64,000 bases of DNA from Melioribacteraceae bacterium (GTDB lineage Bacteria > Bacteroidota > Ignavibacteria > Ignavibacteriales > Melioribacteraceae). The number at the start of each line of letters is the position of its first letter. The first letter of the stretch is position 1. A program made the position numbers and the translations under genes. Under the pieces are notes generated by a model. It searched no databases. It was given only the letters and a program-made list of their open reading frames with translations, and had not been told where the DNA came from. The DNA lies in NCBI GenBank assembly GCA_027030245.1, contig JALVFE010000013.1, positions 1 to 64,000 of the forward strand, in the 5' to 3' direction. Shown here piece after piece: positions 1 to 7,902 of this stretch.

Positions 1-50
1 GCAACTTTTGCCTTAAATTGGTTAGAAAAATTTTTCCTCTTACTGGACAT
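1..50 (-). CDS. IS3-family transposase OrfA, N-terminal fragment
   Basis: Only the first 16 codons are in the window. The translation MSSKRKNFSNQFKAKV resembles the conserved start of IS3/IS911-type OrfA, a helix-turn-helix DNA-binding subunit that in these elements is fused to the integrase-like OrfB by programmed frameshifting. The ATG at 50-48 has a strong AAAGGAGAG ribosome binding site just upstream. The rest lies outside the window, so whether the transposase is intact cannot be judged. Confidence 0.65.
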   Translation of the reverse strand, partial: MSSKRKNFSNQFKAKV

Positions 51-122
51 TTCTTCTCTCCTTTGTTTTTTGTTAATTTACGATTTTTCCACCTTAAATT
101 CTTGTCCAGTTTTTGGGGTACA
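1..122 (-). mobile_element. End of an IS3-family insertion sequence
   Basis: Read on the minus strand from position 122, the sequence begins TGTACCCCAAAAACTGGAC, which looks like the terminal inverted repeat of IS3-family (IS150-like) elements. About 70 bases inside it is a ribosome binding site (AAAGGAGAG, minus strand, about 57-65) and an ATG at 50 that opens a transposase OrfA-like protein. The element runs off the left edge, so its other end, direct repeats and OrfB are not visible. Its outer boundary falls at about 122, inside the reading frame of a secreted-protein gene. The family call rests on recognising the terminus and the OrfA N-terminus, not on a database match. Confidence 0.7.
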
Positions 123-889
123 TTATATTATTTAATTTGTCTGTTAGAAATACTTTTACACGATGGAGTAATCCTAGTACAATAAGGTATGATGGTAATC
201 AAAGTAATGTCGGTTTTAGCGTGGTAAATTATAATAGTAGTACTCATCAATATACTTTAAATATTGCGACTAATTATTCCGGAATGCTAACGCTGGTACC
301 AACAAAGCCATTAAATTTAAGGCTCGTAACAAATAATCAGCACCCTCAATTAGAATGGGACGCAAATCCTGAACCGAATATACAAGCATATTGGATTTAT
401 AGAAGTGATGATGGCGGTCCTTATCTTAAAGTCGGCTCTGTAAACGGAAATACGCATAGTTTTATTGATTATGGAGTAGACTATACAAAGCCTATATGGG
501 AAGTTACGATTAAATACAAAATACTGGCAAGGAATACATCAAACAAAAATTCAGCATATAGCAATGTAGTTAAAACTTTAGGCCAACCCACTTTATTACT
601 TAAATCAAACAATAATGTAGATATACCGCTTAGCTATAAACTTCAAAATTATCCTAACCCGTTTAATCCAACAACTACAATTGCATATCAATTACCAAAG
701 AAAAGTCATGTACTACTTAGAGTTTATAATACATTAGGTAAGGAAGTAGCTACACTGGTAAATGGAGATAAAGAAGTAGGATATTATAAAGTAAGTTTTG
801 ATGCGTCAAATTTACCAAGCGGTATATATATTTATCGTTTCCAAGCCGGGAAAAGTCAATTAATTCGTAAGATGATTTTACTAAAGTAG
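123..889 (+). pseudogene. T9SS cargo protein, 3' fragment cut by an IS element
   Basis: This open frame codes for the C-terminal part of a secreted protein. A fibronectin-III-like segment (about residues 60-155 of the fragment; PTKPLNLRL, YWIYRSDDGG, YKILARN) is followed by a type IX secretion type A sorting domain of about 88 residues with the NYPNPFNPTTTI motif and a terminal IRKMILLK. T9SS cargo is exported by Sec, crosses the outer membrane through the T9SS, and is released or anchored through this domain. No signal peptide is present. The only start (TTG at 113) lies inside the IS terminus, and the frame has a stop at 95-97 within the IS. The natural 5' half is therefore presumably on the far side of the IS, beyond the window. 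A rho-independent terminator follows. Confidence 0.75.
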
Positions 890-935
890 ATTTAAATGGA
901 AGGAGGAATAAGAAACTCATATGATTATATTTAAT

Positions 936-968
936 ACCTCCGGGGTTAATAAACTTCGGGGGTTTTTT
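936..968 (+). terminator. Rho-independent terminator after the T9SS fragment
   Basis: ACCTCCGGGG at 936 pairs with CTTCGGGGGT (ending near 963) over about 10 positions, including G-T wobbles, around an AT-rich loop. A run of six T follows. It sits about 45 bases after the stop codon at 889. Confidence 0.75.
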
Positions 969-1103
969 AATGTTAAATCCAAAGTACAAAATCTCATGCG
1001 CTGATTACAAAGGTTTAAATAACAAATTCCAAAAAACAAGCTTTCATGCTGTTCGCTGCAGGCGAATTGGTTCGGCATATGATTAAAGTTACGGGTTCCT
1101 TTT

Positions 1104-1129
1104 AGATCCCGAAATAAATTCGGGATGAC
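1104..1129 (+). repeat. Palindromic stem-loop repeat, copy 1
   Basis: The unit is AG, an 8-base arm ATCCCGAA, a 5-base loop ATAAA, the complementary arm TTCGGGAT, then GAC. The same 26-base layout recurs at 1567, 1709 and, inverted, at 1668. It lies in a region without genes and has the character of a REP-like dispersed element. Confidence 0.75.
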
Positions 1130-1566
1130 GGTTTATATTTAATTCACTGTTGGCGGAAGGAATGACAGAAAAAGAAATCCCAAATAATAAATAGCAAATT
1201 CCAATAAACCGGATTAATTGTGCGAGTTTTAGAACCAAATACGGCCTAAAACAATTTGCGTTAAAAAATTCGTGCGGAGAAGCGTTAAAAAAATAATGCT
1301 GTTTGAGTCCCGGTATATCGGCAGATATAGCGGGACGAGTTCATTATTTTTAGCTACGAAGCTAAGAATTTTAGCAAATTGTTTTCAGCCTTGATTTTTT
1401 CTTTGGTTCGTTTCTTTTGTATCAAAGCTTGTCCCGATTTATCGGGAACAAAAGAAATGAACAGACCGTTTCACTTCGATGGAGTTTTGTTTTTGTGGTT
1501 GAAAACTTGTTCTATAAATATGCCACGCCATACGGCGTTTGCGTGATGAAAAAGCGAGTTCTTTTT

Positions 1567-1592
1567 AGATCCCGAAACAAGTTCGGGATGAC
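1567..1592 (+). repeat. Palindromic stem-loop repeat, copy 2
   Basis: It has the same 8-base arms as copy 1 (ATCCCGAA / TTCGGGAT) with loop ACAAG, preceded by TTTTAG and followed by GACACGTTC. The last 14 bases recur at 1622-1635 beside a different small palindrome (TCCGCCGACGGCGGA), suggesting a mosaic of repeats. Confidence 0.75.
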
Positions 1593-1667
1593 ACGTTCTT
1601 TTCAATCCGCCGACGGCGGACGGGATGACACGTTCATTGGCAGACAGGATAACGAGTTTTATTAACT

Positions 1668-1693
1668 GTCATGCTGAATTTATTTCAGCATCT
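1668..1693 (-). repeat. Palindromic stem-loop repeat, inverted variant copy
   Basis: On the minus strand this reads AG, ATGCTGAA, ATAAA, TTCAGCAT, GAC. Layout and loop match copy 1, but the arms differ at central positions (CCC to GCT on one arm, GGG to AGC on the other) in a way that keeps the stem paired. It sits only 15 bases from copy 3, in the opposite orientation. Confidence 0.7.
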
Positions 1694-1708
1694 CATAGAG
1701 TTCATTTT

Positions 1709-1734
1709 AGATCCCGAAACCAGTTCGGGATGAC
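1709..1734 (+). repeat. Palindromic stem-loop repeat, copy 3
   Basis: Arms ATCCCGAA and TTCGGGAT surround the loop ACCAG, preceded by TTTTAG and followed by GACAGTT. Flanks and arms match copies 1 and 2; the loop is the variable part. Confidence 0.75.
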
Positions 1735-1821
1735 AGTTAAAAATAAGCAATGACAAGCAACAAATGACAATTGATCAATGACCAATTCCAAACGTAAAAC
1801 GCAAGACGTAAAACGTAAGAC

Positions 1822-1850
1822 GTAGGGGACGCAAATTTTGCGTCCCCTAC
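1822..1850. repeat. Perfect 29-base palindrome
   Basis: GTAGGGGACGCAAA is followed by one T and its exact complement TTTGCGTCCCCTAC, giving 14 paired positions. It lies 39 bases beyond the 3' end of the minus-strand lipoprotein gene, so it could help end that transcript, but no clear T tract follows on that strand. Just upstream on the + strand are near-tandem ACGTAAA-type units. Confidence 0.65.
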
Positions 1851-1888
1851 AATAATTTTTTATGCGTGAATTCGTGGTTTGTAAAAAA

Positions 1889-2941
1889 TTAATTTAAATC
1901 TTTCACCGGCACGAATGCCAAAATTGTTTCGGGGTGTTTATCCGTTGCAATTAAAAACCCTTTGTTACCGAGTCTTGCAATTCCTTCCCAATTCCTGCTG
2001 GATTTGCCTGTCTCCAGTTGAAAGTAAACGGGCGCCCGACCGGTTATTGTGATTGCGCCGTTTTCAATTTTTAATTCAACCAACCGTTCCACTTCTTCTG
2101 CTTCCAAATGTGTGCGACCGATACCATATCTCGAAATTAGTAAATCTTCGGTGGGATTTATTGCGGGTTTATCACCCGGATATAAATAATTAATTACCCA
2201 AAACTTCCCGTTTTTATCGGGCAGCGTTGCATCGGTTACTCTGTATTCAATTGTGGGAAAATTAAGAGTTGAGATAAAATCAAGTTTGCTGTTGAATTTG
2301 TAAGCTTTGGGATTGGGAACCAGATTTTTACCGTTCACTTCGAATATTGTATAAATATAATTATTAAAGGTTAAAACGGTTTCGGTACTCCAATTATGAA
2401 ATTGATCGGGTGCCGGTGAGTGCCGGACGCTCGATGAATCCAAAGTAAGCCGGTTCGCAGTTGAATCAAGAATTCCTTTAACAATTAAGCTTTCCGTGGC
2501 ACCGTTATTTACATATTCAATCGTCAAATAAGCAGTATCGCCCAGAAAAACTATCGATTCGTAGCCTGAATCTTTCCTGTTATATTTTTCAAGTCCCTTC
2601 GCTACAAATTCGATTCTGTCGGGTTCAATTGTGTTTATGGTTTTACTAAACAGAAAATCTTCGATTTTGCTTTTGGGGATTGAATAAAGCGTTCCACCGT
2701 TTTTATATTTGAATTTAACGGGGAACTGAGGCAATAAAATCAATTTGTTTTTATACCATGTCAATCCGGAAATTTCGGATATCCTTTGTGTAAAGGGTCC
2801 GCTTAAGTTTATCTTTTCAACCGGTGCTTCATCAAGCAATTTGGGTTGAATAGCTTCGTTGCTTACCGATGTAATTTCTTTTTCTTTACATGCGGTTGTG
2901 AAAAAAAGTATTAAAGATAAGCCGATTAAGATTTTTTTCAT
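1889..2941 (-). CDS. Lipoprotein, possible phytase-like beta-propeller
   Basis: The 350-residue protein starts with a lysine-containing signal sequence and a lipobox-like cysteine at about residue 18 (FTTAC, then KEKE), so it is probably an envelope lipoprotein. Motifs such as ISGLTW near the start, DATLPDKNGKFW in the middle, and NWEGIA with IATDKHPET at the end resemble the repeating blades of the 'esterase-like activity of phytase' and SdiA-regulated families. That assignment is tentative, and no catalytic residues are claimed. It follows a DUF4412-like gene on the same strand, 72 bases downstream, with a strong hairpin between them, so co-transcription is uncertain. Confidence 0.6.
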   Translation of the reverse strand: MKKILIGLSLILFFTTACKEKEITSVSNEAIQPKLLDEAPVEKINLSGPFTQRISEISGLTWYKNKLILLPQFPVKFKYKNGGTLYSIPKSKIEDFLFSKTINTIEPDRIEFVAKGLEKYNRKDSGYESIVFLGDTAYLTIEYVNNGATESLIVKGILDSTANRLTLDSSSVRHSPAPDQFHNWSTETVLTFNNYIYTIFEVNGKNLVPNPKAYKFNSKLDFISTLNFPTIEYRVTDATLPDKNGKFWVINYLYPGDKPAINPTEDLLISRYGIGRTHLEAEEVERLVELKIENGAITITGRAPVYFQLETGKSSRNWEGIARLGNKGFLIATDKHPETILAFVPVKDLN

Positions 2942-2968
2942 ACCATAAATTCCGCATTTGGTTTAGTC

Positions 2969-2999
2969 CCGGACGTAAAAAATATTTATTTACGTCCGG
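2969..2999 (-). terminator. Hairpin between two minus-strand genes
   Basis: CCGGACGTAAA (2969-2979) pairs perfectly with TTTACGTCCGG (2989-2999), an 11-base stem with a 9-base AT loop. It lies just after the end of the DUF4412-like gene. There is no T run behind it on the minus strand, so it may be an attenuator or RNA stability element instead of a full terminator. Confidence 0.45.
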
Positions 3000-3013
3000 C
3001 ACGATTGAAAAAT

Positions 3014-3709
3014 TTAATTCATTCCGGGGATAGACATTTTTTGAAAACCTTCCGGAATTTCGAAAAGTGAAGGACTGAGCGATTCTTCTTTTAATTCGGC
3101 AACTTCGAAAACATCTTTCGTATTTCCGTCTTTATCTTTAACAATAACTTGCATCGGGAAATATCCTTCGCCGAACGTCTTTTGCCATTCCGGTTGTTCA
3201 TCGGGCATCATAGGATTTTGTGCAAACATAAAACTTCCCATATCGGTAGCGACCCACGCTTCAATGGTTTCACCGGATTCTTCGTCGTTGTAAATTACCT
3301 GTTCGCATTTATGTCCGAACATTTCTTTGGTTTTACCGGTTTTATATTTTTCAACGTCCGCCGGGTTAAAGTTATCGTCATTTTCATCTTTATTTTTATC
3401 TGCCTTTTTCATCATTTCGCCAACTTTTTCCCGTATTTTGTCCATTTCAAATTCCATAAACATTTTTTGTTCGGGCATAATCATTACCATTTTTTTCTTA
3501 TCGACAATCATTGCTCCGCCCATTCCGCCAGGAACATCGATCCGGAATTTATTGTTTTTTATATAATAATTTATAAACGTTTCGTTTCCATCCGAAGAAA
3601 TTTTAAATTTTATCCTTCCTTCGAAACCTTGCGCCTTTGAAGTATAAGAAAACGAAAACAATAAACCTGCAAGTAAAAGCAGGTAAGAAACTTTTATGAA
3701 ATTTCTCAT
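3014..3709 (-). CDS. Secreted DUF4412-like protein
   Basis: The 231-residue protein has a clear Sec signal peptide (about residues 1-26, ending TSKAQ). The mature part has the pattern of DUF4412 proteins: a strand-rich N-terminal half (FEGRIKFKI, YYIKNNKFRIDV), a methionine- and glycine-rich stretch (GGMGGAMIVDKKKM, MIMPEQKMFMEF), a charged lysine/aspartate linker (about 95-120) and a C-terminal half with KCEQVIYNDEESGE and EIPEGFQKM. Members of this family are periplasmic or outer-membrane associated and their function is unknown. AAAGGAG about 9 bases before the ATG supports the start. It is divergent from the membrane-protein gene at 3927. Confidence 0.7.
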   Translation of the reverse strand: MRNFIKVSYLLLLAGLLFSFSYTSKAQGFEGRIKFKISSDGNETFINYYIKNNKFRIDVPGGMGGAMIVDKKKMVMIMPEQKMFMEFEMDKIREKVGEMMKKADKNKDENDDNFNPADVEKYKTGKTKEMFGHKCEQVIYNDEESGETIEAWVATDMGSFMFAQNPMMPDEQPEWQKTFGEGYFPMQVIVKDKDGNTKDVFEVAELKEESLSPSLFEIPEGFQKMSIPGMN

Positions 3710-3926
3710 TTTATTTTCTCCTTTGTTTTTGGATAAAAAAATATAACGAAAATAATGTAAAAATGGTTAATAGTCCGAATGTTCCTTTTGGGAAAGAGAA
3801 TATGACGGCTATCCGACAAACAATACTGTTACATCCGTAAACTATCGCCTGTTTGTCAGTTTTAGCTACTGCCCTGTTGTATGTTACGGTTAGAAATTCT
3901 TTCAACAAAAAGTAACGGAGTTAAAA

Positions 3927-4388
3927 ATGAAAAATTTATTTTCTTTATCCAAAGCAGTTTCGGCGGGGATAGCCGGAACAATAGCAATGACTTTATTTAT
4001 GTTCATGGGCAAGTTTATGGGCATCAATATGAACGTTCCCAAAATGTTAAGTTCCATGTTCGGTGGGAATTTGGCAATCGGTTGGGCAATGCACTTTATG
4101 ATTGGTATATTTCTCGCTTCTTCTTTCGGGTTGGTCTTTTACAATGTGATAAATGTTAATAATAAAATTGTAAAAGGAATGTTGTTCGGAATTATTCCGT
4201 GGTTCATGGCTCAAACAATTGTTATGCCGATGATGTTCGTAATGCAAGGAATGAATTTCTCGGACGGATTATTTTCCGGTTCTTTCAAATTAGCTTTTGC
4301 CAGCTTAATTGCACATTTTGTTTACGGCGCGGTTGTGGGAGCGATTTACCGCCCGCAGCTTAAAACCGTTGCCAATCCGTCTGTTTAA
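3927..4388 (+). CDS. Four-helix membrane protein, DUF6789-like
   Basis: The 153-residue protein is almost entirely hydrophobic, with about four transmembrane helices (about 8-30, 47-70, 80-105, 118-142). It is rich in methionine and glycine. Features such as AGIAGTIAMTLFMFMG near the start, GWAMHFMIGI in the second helix and HFVYGAVVGAIY near the end match the small integral membrane family DUF6789; the function is unknown. GGAG about 7 bases before the ATG supports the start. A GC-rich hairpin follows the stop. It is probably a single-gene transcript. Confidence 0.6.
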   Translation: MKNLFSLSKAVSAGIAGTIAMTLFMFMGKFMGINMNVPKMLSSMFGGNLAIGWAMHFMIGIFLASSFGLVFYNVINVNNKIVKGMLFGIIPWFMAQTIVMPMMFVMQGMNFSDGLFSGSFKLAFASLIAHFVYGAVVGAIYRPQLKTVANPSV

Positions 4389-4395
4389 TTCATAA

Positions 4396-4434
4396 GGGGC
4401 TGCCTAAAATCCTCCGGGCAGCCTCATCCTTTAA
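4396..4434 (+). terminator. Probable terminator hairpin
   Basis: GGGGCTGCC (4396-4404) pairs with GGCAGCCTC (4417-4425), including one wobble, around a 12-base loop. Only a short, broken T tract follows (CATCCTTTAATTT). It lies directly after the membrane-protein gene. Confidence 0.55.
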
Positions 4435-4508
4435 TTTATCCTATTATTTCTTCCTTTTAATTGCCGAGATGCATAATTTTAAGTTTCTCAAATTTTTGAA
4501 TAATCAAA

Positions 4509-5294
4509 TTGGCAAACAAAAACATAAATTTCAAAGCGGTAGCTTTTCCGCGTGAACACGGATCGTGGGGGTTCGTACTTGAACCATTGACCTTATCGGT
4601 AATTATTGCTTTTAGTACTAACGGGTTGTTGATTGCGCTTGCTTCGTTTTTAACGTTTTTAGCCCATCAACCTATTCGTATCATCTTGAAAAAGGGAATA
4701 GCAAAAAAACTAAAACGAAACGCGGTTTTCTTTTTAGGTCTGTATTCTTTGTTAGCCGTTTTTTCCATGATTCCCGTAATCAAATCCGAAGATTTATTTG
4801 TTCTGACCCCTTTGTTTTTCGTTATGGTTTTAATGTTATACTTTCTTTATTTGGAAACATCCGGACTGGCGAGAAACGTGTATGCGGAATTAATTGCCCC
4901 CGTTTCAATAAACATTATTGCATTGTCGATTGTTCTTGCGGGGAATTGGCAGCTTCCGCAAACCTTGGCTTTGTTTATTGTATTGTTAAACCGCTCGGTA
5001 CCTACAACATTTTACATTCACGAAAAATTGAATTCCCTTAAGAATAATAGCATTAATAGCCGTAGATTGATTATAGTTACCATAACCGGCTTGATAGCCG
5101 TTGTAATTTTGGCTTTTATGAATCTTGTTCCGTATTTATCTGTAATAGCCGTGCTGATTTTGGCAGGAAGAATATTTCACGGTTTTACAAAGAAAGCAAA
5201 AAGATTAACCGTAAAGCAAATCGGGATGTTGGAATTTTTATACGGAACAATTTTCGTTATAGTCAATGCAATAGGATATTTATACGGATTGTAA
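4509..5294 (+). CDS. YwiC-like membrane protein
   Basis: The 261-residue multi-pass membrane protein has about seven to eight helices. The N-terminal FPREHGSWGFVLEPL is the hallmark of the YwiC-like family (usually PREHGAWAML). The conserved histidine and arginine suggest some resemblance to UbiA-type helices, but the family has no established function. The start is TTG at 4509: the frame has a stop at 4497-4499 and no ATG nearby, and no ribosome binding site is obvious. It precedes the deoxyhypusine-synthase-like gene by 49 bases and may share its transcript. Confidence 0.7.
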   Translation: MANKNINFKAVAFPREHGSWGFVLEPLTLSVIIAFSTNGLLIALASFLTFLAHQPIRIILKKGIAKKLKRNAVFFLGLYSLLAVFSMIPVIKSEDLFVLTPLFFVMVLMLYFLYLETSGLARNVYAELIAPVSINIIALSIVLAGNWQLPQTLALFIVLLNRSVPTTFYIHEKLNSLKNNSINSRRLIIVTITGLIAVVILAFMNLVPYLSVIAVLILAGRIFHGFTKKAKRLTVKQIGMLEFLYGTIFVIVNAIGYLYGL

Positions 5295-5343
5295 AATCTG
5301 CGCGAAAATTTTTATATTCGGAAAAGAAAAAAAGGGGAAAGAA

Positions 5344-6393
5344 ATGGCAAATAAAAAAGATTACTTAAAAGAAACGGTAAAGCATATCGATATAAAAGAA
5401 CACAACGTGGTTCCGCTTATTGAAGCGATGAAGAGCATGGCGTTTTCCGCAAGGGATTTATACCGCGCGGCAACCATTTACGAAAAGATGTTAACGGATG
5501 AAGAAACAACGGTAATTTTAACTTTAGCCGGAAGCTTATTCAGCGCCGGATTGAAAAAAGTTGTCTATGATTTAATCTCGAACAATATGGTTGATGCAAT
5601 TGTTTCGACCGGTGCGATTATGGTTGACCAGGATTTCTTCGAAGCGCTTGGCTTTAAGCATTATATCGGTTCGCAATATGTTAACGATAACGAATTACGC
5701 GAGTTGCACATAGATAGAATTTACGATACTTTTATAGACGAAGATGAATTGAGAATTTGCGATGAAACCACGGCAAAAATTTTCGATAGCTTGGAGCCTA
5801 AACCTTATTCTTCAAGGGAATTACTTTGGCACTTCGGTAAATATTTGGAAGATACCGGTGGACCCAAGGTTGACGACAGCGTAATTTATGCGGCTTACCA
5901 AAACAACGTTCCCATTTTCGTTCCCGCTTTTTCCGATTGTTCCGCCGGATTCGGTATAGTAATGCATCAAACAAAAAATCCGGCTAGTCACGTTTCGTTC
6001 GATTCCGGCAAAGATTTTCTTGAACTTACCCAAATAAAATTGCACAGCAAGGAAACCGGAATTTTTATGGTCGGCGGCGGTGTGCCGAAAAACTTTACGC
6101 AAGATATAGTAGTTGCTGCGGATATTTTACAAGAAGACGCTCCGATGCACAAATACGCAATTCAAATTACAGTTGCCGATGTGCGGGACGGCGCTCTTTC
6201 AAGTTCCACTCTTAAAGAAGCAAGTTCGTGGGGCAAAGTTGAAACAACTTACGAGCAAATGGTGTATTCCGAAGCTACTTTGGCTATGCCGTTGATTGCC
6301 GGATACGCTTACCACAAAGGCGTTTGGAAAAACAGACCGAAAAGGGAATTGCAAAAATTGTTTGCCGGAAATCTAGTTAACAGCATTAAGTAA
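5344..6393 (+). CDS. Deoxyhypusine synthase family protein
   Basis: The 349-residue protein belongs to the deoxyhypusine synthase family. In eukaryotes and archaea these enzymes use NAD and spermidine to modify a lysine of eIF5A. Bacteria lack eIF5A, and bacterial members are thought to act on polyamines (for instance homospermidine-type reactions) or remain unassigned. Visible family features are VSTGAIMVDQDF (NAD-binding region), PAFSDCSAGFG and VGGGVPKNF, and the SSWGKV motif whose lysine, K298 here, corresponds to the lysine that forms the covalent intermediate in the human enzyme. The length is normal. AAAGGGGAAAG just before the ATG is a good ribosome binding site. The substrate cannot be told from sequence. 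Confidence 0.85.
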   Translation: MANKKDYLKETVKHIDIKEHNVVPLIEAMKSMAFSARDLYRAATIYEKMLTDEETTVILTLAGSLFSAGLKKVVYDLISNNMVDAIVSTGAIMVDQDFFEALGFKHYIGSQYVNDNELRELHIDRIYDTFIDEDELRICDETTAKIFDSLEPKPYSSRELLWHFGKYLEDTGGPKVDDSVIYAAYQNNVPIFVPAFSDCSAGFGIVMHQTKNPASHVSFDSGKDFLELTQIKLHSKETGIFMVGGGVPKNFTQDIVVAADILQEDAPMHKYAIQITVADVRDGALSSSTLKEASSWGKVETTYEQMVYSEATLAMPLIAGYAYHKGVWKNRPKRELQKLFAGNLVNSIK

Positions 6394-6567
6394 TGTTGAT
6401 GATGAAAATTTTCGCCGGCGGCTTAGTTAAGTTCATCTTGATTCCCGGCACTTAACAACCAACCGGATTTAATTCTACCGGTAGATTGTTCGTTACGGAT
6501 TTAACAATAAAGATAAAATTTTTATATTTTATAAAAGTTAAATAATTCGTCGGCGGAATTTATTTTA

Positions 6568-7881
6568 ATGAATACCGGAAATAAAAACTCGCTCCCCAAA
6601 TGGATTAAGAAAATACAGCAACAAAGCTGGCAGATAGAAATATTAATTGCGAGCGGTTTAATCATCTTCCTTTACAATATACCTCACTACTTATTTAATT
6701 TTCTTATCGATTATGAAGAAAGCGCTTTGCCGAGAGCGGAACCAGTTATCTTGTTTTTCGGAGCGTTTATTTTTTCGCGGGCGTTGTTATTGGGATTTGT
6801 AGCAACTCTTTTTTTACGGGCTTTATGGCTTGCATTCTTGGGAATTAATTTTGCGTTTCCGGATGGAATTAATTTTCAAAAATTATCTTACAGCGAATTT
6901 TTCAAAGAAAAAATTGAAAAATCAAAGACCATATCTGAAAGAATCATCTCCTTGGAAAAAATTTGCAGCCTTACCTATTCGATAACAATAATGGTTACTT
7001 TATTTACCGCGGGTATGTTCGTGTTGCTTACGGTATTGTATTACGGATTATATTATCTGGCTCCTTCTTTTTATGATAATCCGAATAACGGAATAATATT
7101 GTTAATTCTTATTTTTTTAATGATGTTGGGAATTGTGGATTGGTTCTTTTTCGGTAAGATGAAAAGATTTAAACTCATTTCCCAAATTTATTATCCCCTG
7201 TATAAATTATTCCATTGGTTTACTTTATCATCTTTTTATCAGAAAGAATATCTTGTATTCATTTCAAATGTTAACCGTTGGAAAGTATACGGCATTTTTA
7301 TTATATATTTTTTACTGGCGTTTGAAATTACAATGTTGGAACTTTCAAATATCGACATTAACATAAAAGGCGCAATTCCTCCGGTTTCCTTTGAAGAAAG
7401 AAATTTTTTAACTCTGCCGACACTTTCTTTTATAAGTAAAAGAAAATATGAAAGTAAGTTAAACGAAAACAACAGAATAATTTCCTCTGCGATTCAATCC
7501 GATATTATAACAGGCAATTTTTTAAGAGTGTTTGTTGTTTATCTTAAACAATACGATGAATCCTTGGATTCGTTATTCAGGAAGAACAACGTAAAATTAA
7601 AACCGGAACATAGGACAATGGAGTTTTATCGTGTAAATGACTCTTTAATTCAAAAATCGTTTAACGAATTTTTTGTTTTGGAAATTGACGATAAAAAGAT
7701 AGAAAACAATGTGTGGTATCTCGAAAAACATTATAAAACCGGCGAATATGGATTTGTATCGTATGTGCCGGTATCGGATTTGCCGAAAGGCGGACATCTT
7801 CTCATTATTAAATTTAACCGACTGAGACACGGGAAATTTAACCAGCAATTTATAAGTAATATCCCGTTTTTTCTTGAGTGA
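6568..7881 (+). CDS. Unrecognised membrane protein with C-terminal soluble domain
   Basis: The family of this 437-residue protein is not recognised. The N-terminal 260 residues contain about five hydrophobic helices (about 22-46, 57-88, 136-165, 174-195, 238-258), with a short charged region between the second and third. The last 180 residues are hydrophilic, with a mixed helix/strand pattern (SFISKRKYESKLNENNR, FRKNNVKLKPEHRTMEFYRV), so they probably form a soluble domain. The gene is A+T-rich, has a weak ribosome binding site and stands alone between the deoxyhypusine-synthase-like gene and a convergent amylase-family gene. Confidence 0.6.
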   Translation: MNTGNKNSLPKWIKKIQQQSWQIEILIASGLIIFLYNIPHYLFNFLIDYEESALPRAEPVILFFGAFIFSRALLLGFVATLFLRALWLAFLGINFAFPDGINFQKLSYSEFFKEKIEKSKTISERIISLEKICSLTYSITIMVTLFTAGMFVLLTVLYYGLYYLAPSFYDNPNNGIILLILIFLMMLGIVDWFFFGKMKRFKLISQIYYPLYKLFHWFTLSSFYQKEYLVFISNVNRWKVYGIFIIYFLLAFEITMLELSNIDINIKGAIPPVSFEERNFLTLPTLSFISKRKYESKLNENNRIISSAIQSDIITGNFLRVFVVYLKQYDESLDSLFRKNNVKLKPEHRTMEFYRVNDSLIQKSFNEFFVLEIDDKKIENNVWYLEKHYKTGEYGFVSYVPVSDLPKGGHLLIIKFNRLRHGKFNQQFISNIPFFLE

Positions 7882-7902
7882 CAAAAAATTATCCGGATAA
7901 CA

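Larger units (their letters stand above)
890..1888. other. Gene-poor 1 kb with many short palindromic repeats
   Basis: No convincing gene is present. The stretch holds a terminator (936-968), four copies of a 26-base stem-loop repeat (listed separately), a looser palindrome at 1307-1336, a degenerate copy near 1427-1450, a 14-base direct repeat GGGATGACACGTTC at 1585 and 1622, a run of near-tandem ACGTAAA/ACGCAAG units at about 1790-1823, and a perfect palindrome at 1822-1850. The pattern suggests an accumulation site for non-coding repeats next to an IS insertion. Confidence 0.7.

Noticed and set aside
113-122. TTG at 113 as the true start of the T9SS fragment
   Set aside because: These bases belong to the insertion-sequence terminus, so this start arises from the insertion.
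1417-1665. Open frame of 82 codons in the repeat region
   Set aside because: It runs across several palindromic repeats (1427-1450, 1567-1592, 1607-1635), has no ribosome binding site and an unusual composition.
3149-3640. 163-codon open frame opposite the DUF4412-like gene
   Set aside because: It is an antisense shadow of a well-supported gene, and its translation has a biased Phe/His/Ile composition typical of antisense frames.
3711-3908. Possible 65-residue membrane protein just upstream of the DUF4412-like gene
   Set aside because: It starts with TTG, occupies the divergent promoter region and leaves almost no space for a promoter.
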